From NCBI GenBank assembly GCA_012513005.1, contig JAAZCZ010000061.1:6953-70952 (forward strand): 64,000 nucleotides of DNA. Direction: 5' to 3'. The position numbers were made by a program, and so were the translations under genes. The notes below the pieces were generated by a model. It had not been told where the DNA came from. It searched no databases and saw nothing but the letters and a program-made list of their open reading frames with translations. Source of the DNA: Oscillospiraceae bacterium (GTDB lineage: Bacteria; Bacillota; Clostridia; Oscillospirales; Oscillospiraceae). Positions 59,200 through 64,000 of this stretch are shown in pieces. Position 1 is the stretch's first letter. Each line of letters opens with the position of its first letter.

Positions 59200-60061
59200 C
59201 TTTTTTCCCCTTGCTGCCGAGAAGTTTGGTTATTGATGAAAAGTCGAACTTCTTATTGTTTTCGTCTTTGGGAAGTAGCTCATTTTTTAATAGTTTTTCA
59301 AATGTTTCTGCACTCAGATGCCTTTTTAGCATTCCATCAACTGCAACTGAAATTGATCCGCTCTCTTCCGAAACTATAACGCATACGGCATCGGACACTT
59401 CGCTCATACCGATTGCCGCCCTGTGTCTCATACCCAAGTCACGACTGAGCCCGGCATTTTTTGACAGCGGCAGCATGCAGCCTGCTGAAACAATTTGACC
59501 TTGCCTAATAATAACTGCCCCGTCGTGCATAGGTGCCTTAACAAAAAATAAATTTCTCAAAAGTTCAGAGCTGACATCTGCATTTATTTTAGTCCCTGTG
59601 CTTATAGGTTCTCCAAGGTATGTTGCCCTCTCAAAGATTATTAGAGCCCCTGTTCGTGTTCTTGCCATATCCAAACACGCCAGCACAGTTTGCGCTATAG
59701 CAGACTCAATTACCGTTGCAGAATTTGTGCGTGTAAAGATATCTCCTATGCTTCCGCTGCCCATTTTTTCAATAAGCCGCCTAAATTCAGGCTGAAATAG
59801 TATTACAATTGCAATTAATCCGAGTTCAACCGTTTTTCTAAGGATAAAACTGAGCATAGTAAGACTAAGTGACTCTGCGAGCATGAACGCAAGAATAATA
59901 AAGAGAATACCTTTTGCAAATCGCATAGAGTTTGTGCGACGAATAAGGCTTATAGCAAAATAAATGAATGCGGCAACAATAACGATATCAAGTACATCAG
60001 TAAACCGCATCGATGTTAAGCTCGTATTAATTTTTGAAAAAGAATCCGCAATACTCTGCAT
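59168..60061 (-). CDS. cdaA: Diadenylate cyclase CdaA
   Basis: CdaA makes the second messenger c-di-AMP from two ATP at the membrane. The 297-residue product has three N-terminal membrane helices (about residues 20-90) and a DAC domain with PMHDGAVIIR (DGA motif) and LGMRHRAAIGMSE (RHR motif). The C-terminal tail is Lys/Asp-rich. GGTGG precedes the ATG. It heads the 16-gene run to yebC and has its own promoter. Confidence 0.95.
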   Translation of the reverse strand: MQSIADSFSKINTSLTSMRFTDVLDIVIVAAFIYFAISLIRRTNSMRFAKGILFIILAFMLAESLSLTMLSFILRKTVELGLIAIVILFQPEFRRLIEKMGSGSIGDIFTRTNSATVIESAIAQTVLACLDMARTRTGALIIFERATYLGEPISTGTKINADVSSELLRNLFFVKAPMHDGAVIIRQGQIVSAGCMLPLSKNAGLSRDLGMRHRAAIGMSEVSDAVCVIVSEESGSISVAVDGMLKRHLSAETFEKLLKNELLPKDENNKKFDFSSITKLLGSKGKKDDGKKEEKTD

Positions 60062-60115
60062 AATAAAACCACCGGCATAAAAAATCGAGCAAATTACTTG
60101 TTAATTAATCAAAAT

Positions 60116-60144
60116 ATTATACAACATTTCCTGTATTATAGCAA
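60116..60144 (-). promoter_or_regulatory. Promoter of the cdaA-to-yebC gene run
   Basis: On the minus strand TTGCTA (60139-60144), a 17-base spacer and TATAAT (60116-60121), about 48 bases of leader before cdaA. A second TATAAT overlapping the -35 at 60135-60140 lacks a clear -35. Confidence 0.65.
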
Positions 60145-60191
60145 TATAATAGCGTCCTTAATAAGGCTTTGGTCTATTGTTTACAAACTGT

Positions 60192-60659
60192 TCATTCAAG
60201 AAGTGCCACAGCATATGCAGCAATGCCCTCGCCTGTTCCTGTAAAGCCGAGTTTCTCCTCTGTGGTTGCCTTTACACTAACTTGATCCACGCCTATATTT
60301 AAGCAATCTGCAATGCTTTTTCTCATTTCTAAAATGAAGCTGCTCAGCTTTGGCTCCTGTGCAACAACTGTTGCGTCAATATTAGAAATTTTGTAGCCTG
60401 AAGCTTCTATTTCTTTATTAGCTCTACTGAGCAGAATAAGGCTTTTAATATTCTTAAAGGATAAATCAGTATCCGGGAACAAAGAGCCTATATCTCCCAA
60501 TGCAGCCGCACCTAAAATAGCGTCTATTATTGCATGTGATAATACATCAGCGTCAGAGTGCCCATCTAAACCCAAATCATACGGAATACTAATACCGCCT
60601 AAAATAAGCTCTCTTCCGACTATTAGCCTGTGCACGTCATAGCCAAATCCTATTCGCAT
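60192..60659 (-). CDS. ispF: 2-C-methyl-D-erythritol 2,4-cyclodiphosphate synthase
   Basis: This is the fifth step of the methylerythritol phosphate pathway to isoprenoids. The 155-residue product has the zinc ligands in RIGFGYDVHRL and the family block GLDGHSDADVLSHAIIDAILGAA. A later segment is LGFTGTGEGIAAYAVALL. It overlaps the end of ispD by ten bases, so the two are coupled. IspH lies about 2 kb away on the same strand. Confidence 0.97.
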   Translation of the reverse strand: MRIGFGYDVHRLIVGRELILGGISIPYDLGLDGHSDADVLSHAIIDAILGAAALGDIGSLFPDTDLSFKNIKSLILLSRANKEIEASGYKISNIDATVVAQEPKLSSFILEMRKSIADCLNIGVDQVSVKATTEEKLGFTGTGEGIAAYAVALLE

Positions 60660-61369
60660 TTAATGTTTCCCCTTTTAATTATTAGTTCAGCTAATAATAT
60701 ATCAGCCGGGCTTGTCAGTTTAATATTTTCAAATGAGCCTTCTGTAAGAAAAACAGGGGTCATGTTTCTATAAAACAGTTCGCAGTCATCAGTGATTTCA
60801 GTCAAAAAGCTTTTAGACTTTTCATAGTTTTCTAAATATAATCTGCGGCTGAACACTTGAGGTGTTTGATAAAGTCTTATTGCGTCTCGCTTAATACTTT
60901 GCACAGCGCCGCTTTCATCAATAAGCCTTGCAGTGTCGTAAATCTTAAGCGCCGGGGCAGCTGCGCCATGTTTTATAGCAGCTGATACAGTGCTTTTTAC
61001 TATTTCAGCGCTGACTAAAGGTCTTGCTGCATCATGTATTGCAACTAAGTCTGATTTTATTGAGCTTGCTCTTACTCCCAAATACGAAGAAACAGCTCTT
61101 TCGTTTCCGCCTTCTATTATTGTAACAGGTTTTTTTATATCAGCTGCTACAATTAATGAGCGTATTTTTTCTATATTTTCTTTTGAGCAAACTACAACAT
61201 GTTCAGAAATGTAATCACTACTGTCAAAAACCTTTAGCGTTCTTATTATTACGGGTATGTTAAATAAGCTTATTGTTATTTTATCCTCACCCATACGCTG
61301 TGAGCTTCCCGCAGCAAGTATTATTGCAGAACAAAGTTCATTCTGTTTAGGATTTGTATTAGGCTTCAT
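60650..61369 (-). CDS. ispD: 2-C-methyl-D-erythritol 4-phosphate cytidylyltransferase
   Basis: The enzyme joins CTP and methylerythritol phosphate. The 239-residue product has the nucleotide loop IILAAGSSQRMGEDK, then AIHDAARPLVS and YQTPQVFSRRLYL. I start at ATG 61369, five bases after GGAGA; further in-frame codons upstream lie in the carD terminator. No separate promoter was found, so some readthrough from carD may supply it. IspF follows immediately. Confidence 0.96.
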   Translation of the reverse strand: MKPNTNPKQNELCSAIILAAGSSQRMGEDKITISLFNIPVIIRTLKVFDSSDYISEHVVVCSKENIEKIRSLIVAADIKKPVTIIEGGNERAVSSYLGVRASSIKSDLVAIHDAARPLVSAEIVKSTVSAAIKHGAAAPALKIYDTARLIDESGAVQSIKRDAIRLYQTPQVFSRRLYLENYEKSKSFLTEITDDCELFYRNMTPVFLTEGSFENIKLTSPADILLAELIIKRGNIKCE

Positions 61370-61382
61370 TGATATTCTCCAT

Positions 61383-61412
61383 AAAAAACAAGCAGGCAAA
61401 TTGCCTGCTGTT
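61383..61412 (-). terminator. Terminator of carD
   Basis: On the minus strand AACAGCAGGCAA pairs with TTGCCTGCTTGTT and is followed by a T-run. It lies between carD and ispD. Confidence 0.75.
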
Positions 61413-61425
61413 TTATTATTAATTT

Positions 61426-61911
61426 TTATGACAAGTTTACAGACTTATGAATACGCTGTTCAACCTCATCATAGCTAAAACTTGAAGATAAAACAATCTC
61501 TGAAATAAGAATTTGTTTTGCTGCGTTAAGTATCTTTCGGTCTTGCATAGAAAGACCCTTCTCATCATCGCTGATGATAAGTCCCTTGACTACTTCCGCA
61601 ACCTCCATTAAGTCACCGCTCTTGATTTTCAGCATATTTTCACGGTACCGCTTGTGCCAATTCTGGTTCATACTTATCTCGATGTCCGAAATTGAGTCCA
61701 TAATTGTTTCAGCAGCTTTGCTGTCTATAATATGCCTGACTCCAATTTGTTCACAGCCGTCTACTGGTATCATTACAAGCATGTCCCCGGCAGGTAGCTT
61801 AAGAACATAGTAGTCCCGCTCTTCGCCATTAATCCTCTTCTTGATTATCTTATCAATAACACCGGCACCGTGCATAGGGTGTGCTATTCTGTCTCCCACA
61901 CGGAAAGTCAT
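61426..61911 (-). CDS. carD: CarD/CdnL-family transcription regulator
   Basis: CarD proteins bind the RNA polymerase beta subunit and stabilise open complexes, often at rRNA promoters. The 161-residue product has an N-terminal RNAP-interacting Tudor-like domain (FRVGDRIAHPMHGAGVI, YYVLKLPAGDMLVMIPVD). A C-terminal helical DNA-binding domain carries NQNWHKRYRENMLKIKSGD. The start ATG 61911 has GGAGG five bases upstream. It has its own strong promoter and a terminator, with ispD-ispF next. Confidence 0.94.
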   Translation of the reverse strand: MTFRVGDRIAHPMHGAGVIDKIIKKRINGEERDYYVLKLPAGDMLVMIPVDGCEQIGVRHIIDSKAAETIMDSISDIEISMNQNWHKRYRENMLKIKSGDLMEVAEVVKGLIISDDEKGLSMQDRKILNAAKQILISEIVLSSSFSYDEVEQRIHKSVNLS

Positions 61912-61964
61912 TAAATCCTCCAATCCAACAATACACATTGTAAATACACATAATTCTTATATGT

Positions 61965-61993
61965 ATTATACACTTTTTTTATAGGATTTGCAA
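61965..61993 (-). promoter_or_regulatory. Promoter of carD
   Basis: On the minus strand TTGCAA (61988-61993), a 17-base spacer and a perfect TATAAT (61965-61970). Confidence 0.75.
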
Positions 61994-62095
61994 GGAAATA
62001 GCCAATTATTAATTATCCAATCACAGAGAAACAGATTAATACTTAGATATTCAGTTTAGCCTGTTTTATGCTCTTTAATACAGTCTATTAACTGC

Positions 62096-64000
62096 TTACT
62101 GAATTTCCTCTGAGCTCTCCGGTGCTATGCCGCTAACTTCACCTGTTTCAGAAAGTTCATAGACAAATGCTTTCTCAGCTGCATCAGAAATATCTGCGTT
62201 GTCATTAAACTCGTTTGCGGCAGGTGTAATCAGTGCTCTTGCCGACAAAGAAATTCTGTTTTTATCAGTGTCAATAGCAGTAATCTGAACATCCAAAACA
62301 TCTCCTATGCTAAGGACATCCTCAGGCTTGGATATGTGCCTGTTGGCTATCTGAGAAATATGAATAAGTCCGTCAACACCGGGAAGTATCTCCGCAAATG
62401 CACCGAAAGGCATAATGCGAACAACTTTTACGTTAATTATATCACCGACGTTGTTGTTGCTTACAAAAATATTCCAAGGATTGTCGCTCTGCTTTTTGTG
62501 TCCCAAAGAAATACGGTGCTTTTCTTTATCGAAGTCTAAAACAAAAACTTCAATTTCGTCACCTATATTAACTACTTCAGCAGGATTTTTAATTCTGTTC
62601 CAGCTTAGCTCGGAAACATGAACCATGCCGTCAACACCGCCGATGTCAACAAAGGCACCATAGTGTGTGAGGCTCTTTACAACACCCTTATATTCCTTGC
62701 CTACTTCTATTTCATTCCAAACCGCCTCTGAGCGGGCTCTTCTCTCGGCTCTCTCTGCGTCTCTGATGGAGCCTATTACTCTTCCTCTGCCTCTGTTCAT
62801 TTCGATTATCTTAAGATTTACGGGTTTTTTGATAATGTCGGAAAGCGGTGAGTTCTTGGGAACTCCTGTTCTGGAAGCAGGAACAAAAACACGAATGCCG
62901 TTAACTGAAACGACTACTCCGCCTTTGTTTTCTTCCTTAACAACACCCGATACAACAGTGCCGTCTGCATGAGCCTGCTCAATATCGTTCCAGCTCTTTG
63001 CTGCATCAAGTCTCTTTTTAGACAGCTGCGCTGTGCCTTCAACATCATTAACGCGCACAACAATAGCTTCTATCTTATCGCCAAGGCTAACCACTGACTC
63101 AAGCTCGAGCTCCCCATCATTTGTAAGCTCATCAGCAGGAATAAATGCTGAATATTTTGTTCCCAAATCAACGCTTACATCTTTTGCAGAAATAGCAACA
63201 ACCGTGCCGCTCACGACCTCGCCGTTGTAAATGGTTTTTAATGACCCTTCCAAAAGCTCGTCAAAGGTCTTCTCTGCATCTGATTTTTGATTTTCGGGTG
63301 TGAGAATTTCTTCTGCCTCTGCCATAACTTCAGCAGCATTTTCAGTTGCTGTATCGTTTGCTGCTTCTGCCACAGTTTCTAAAGCAGGGCTCTCTTCGGT
63401 TATAATCTCACTTACATTGATTTCGTCGCTCATCTTGTTCAGTACCTCCCAAATTATACACTGCGGGGTTGATGCCCCTGCAGTGATGCCTATGATGCTG
63501 ACTTTAGCCAGTGCATCAAAGCAAAGCTCCGATGCATCCTCTACAAACTGAGTATTTGCACAGTTTGCTGAGCAAAGCCTGAATAAATGCCTGCTGTTGG
63601 CGCTATGCTTTGCACCTATAACAACCATTGCATCGCAAACACCTGATAGTTTTTTGGCCTGCGTCTGCCTCTCTAAAGTCGCAAAACATATTGTATCAAA
63701 TACTTGTGCATTTGTACATAGCTTTTTTAGAACCTGCTTGCATTCCAAAAGATTTTGCCTTGTCTGTGTGGTTTGAAAAACAACTATTATTGCTTCTTCG
63801 GTAATTTCCTTCTTGCTATTAATATATGATTCCAGTTCACGACTGTTTGCAAGAACAGCAGCACTATTACACCTTCCGTATATTCCGTTTACCTCAGGGT
63901 GCTCTTTTTCGCCAATAATTATTACGTGTTTCCCAAGCTTTGACGCCTCTTCAACTATTTCGTGTATCTTCTTGACATACGGACAAGTTGCATCAATAAC
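62096..64000 (-). CDS. ispH-rpsA: Fusion of 4-hydroxy-3-methylbut-2-enyl diphosphate reductase (IspH) and ribosomal protein S1, N-terminus outside window
   Basis: The frame is open from 64000 to 62096 (634 residues seen); the N-terminus lies beyond the right edge. The IspH part shows two iron-sulfur cysteines, in VIDATCPYV and DTICFAT, plus the catalytic GEKEHPEVNG and ITAGASTPQ. An acidic linker (about 65 residues) follows, then four S1 RNA-binding domains and an acidic tail. IspH makes IPP and DMAPP; S1 binds mRNA on the ribosome. This fusion is known in Clostridia. The linker has an internal ATG at 63433, with GGGAGG 11 bases upstream, that could give free S1. Confidence 0.96.
   Translation of the reverse strand, partial: VIDATCPYVKKIHEIVEEASKLGKHVIIIGEKEHPEVNGIYGRCNSAAVLANSRELESYINSKKEITEEAIIVVFQTTQTRQNLLECKQVLKKLCTNAQVFDTICFATLERQTQAKKLSGVCDAMVVIGAKHSANSRHLFRLCSANCANTQFVEDASELCFDALAKVSIIGITAGASTPQCIIWEVLNKMSDEINVSEIITEESPALETVAEAANDTATENAAEVMAEAEEILTPENQKSDAEKTFDELLEGSLKTIYNGEVVSGTVVAISAKDVSVDLGTKYSAFIPADELTNDGELELESVVSLGDKIEAIVVRVNDVEGTAQLSKKRLDAAKSWNDIEQAHADGTVVSGVVKEENKGGVVVSVNGIRVFVPASRTGVPKNSPLSDIIKKPVNLKIIEMNRGRGRVIGSIRDAERAERRARSEAVWNEIEVGKEYKGVVKSLTHYGAFVDIGGVDGMVHVSELSWNRIKNPAEVVNIGDEIEVFVLDFDKEKHRISLGHKKQSDNPWNIFVSNNNVGDIINVKVVRIMPFGAFAEILPGVDGLIHISQIANRHISKPEDVLSIGDVLDVQITAIDTDKNRISLSARALITPAANEFNDNADISDAAEKAFVYELSETGEVSGIAPESSEEIQ

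Overview
The window is an AT-rich bacterial chromosome segment of ordinary, tightly packed core genes. Gene content and order point to an anaerobic, low-GC member of the Clostridia, probably close to the Oscillospirales/Ruminococcaceae. The pointers are an IspH-ribosomal protein S1 fusion, rubrerythrin, a phosphofructokinase with pyrophosphate-type residues, the long Gram-positive SRP RNA, RemA, CarD, PASTA kinase and CdaA, and a class A RNase P RNA. The taxonomic guess is inference. Sigma-A-like promoters with 16-17 base spacers and strong Shine-Dalgarno sequences are easy to see, and TTG start codons are frequent.

Layout. 1-3840: end of a division/cell-wall cluster (ftsW fragment, murG, ftsQ/divIB, ftsZ). 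3979-6540: an anchored CapA-like protein, rubrerythrin and an HD-domain protein. 6614-9030: ybaB and dnaX behind the SRP RNA gene. 9186-14966: radA, a DUF6873 protein, a Xer-type recombinase and an MBOAT/DHHW pair for surface polysaccharide acylation. 15032-16222: an aminotransferase. 16285-26684: a lower-glycolysis block (fba, PPi-type pfk, eno, gpmI, tpiA, pgk, with trmL and a HAD phosphatase) plus a strange P-type ATPase. 27020-31377: an FMN alpha-hydroxy-acid oxidase relative, secG, a VanW protein and a UPF0340 protein. 31434-38062: arsC-like, malY/patB-like, rnj, recR, rpe, then xpaC-telA. 38120-39513: the trans-translation genes ssrA, ppiB and smpB. 39663-44886: a Nudix hydrolase, then ligA, a methionine-gamma-lyase-like gene and murD. 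44983-45326: rnpB. 45403-60061: a run of 16 co-directional genes from cdaA to yebC that joins c-di-AMP synthesis, RNA/nucleotide enzymes, replication restart, formyl-Met processing, rRNA methylation and the Stk/Stp kinase-phosphatase pair. 60192-64000: ispF, ispD, carD and the ispH-rpsA fusion, which runs off the right edge.

The most unusual item is the P-type ATPase at 16285-18264. It keeps the family's architecture, an aspartate at the phosphorylation site and a cysteine-rich N-terminus, but has lost almost every other catalytic motif in an intact frame. The CapA-like protein at 3979-5265 has similarly lost many putative active-site residues. I saw no prophage, insertion sequence, CRISPR array or classical defence system.
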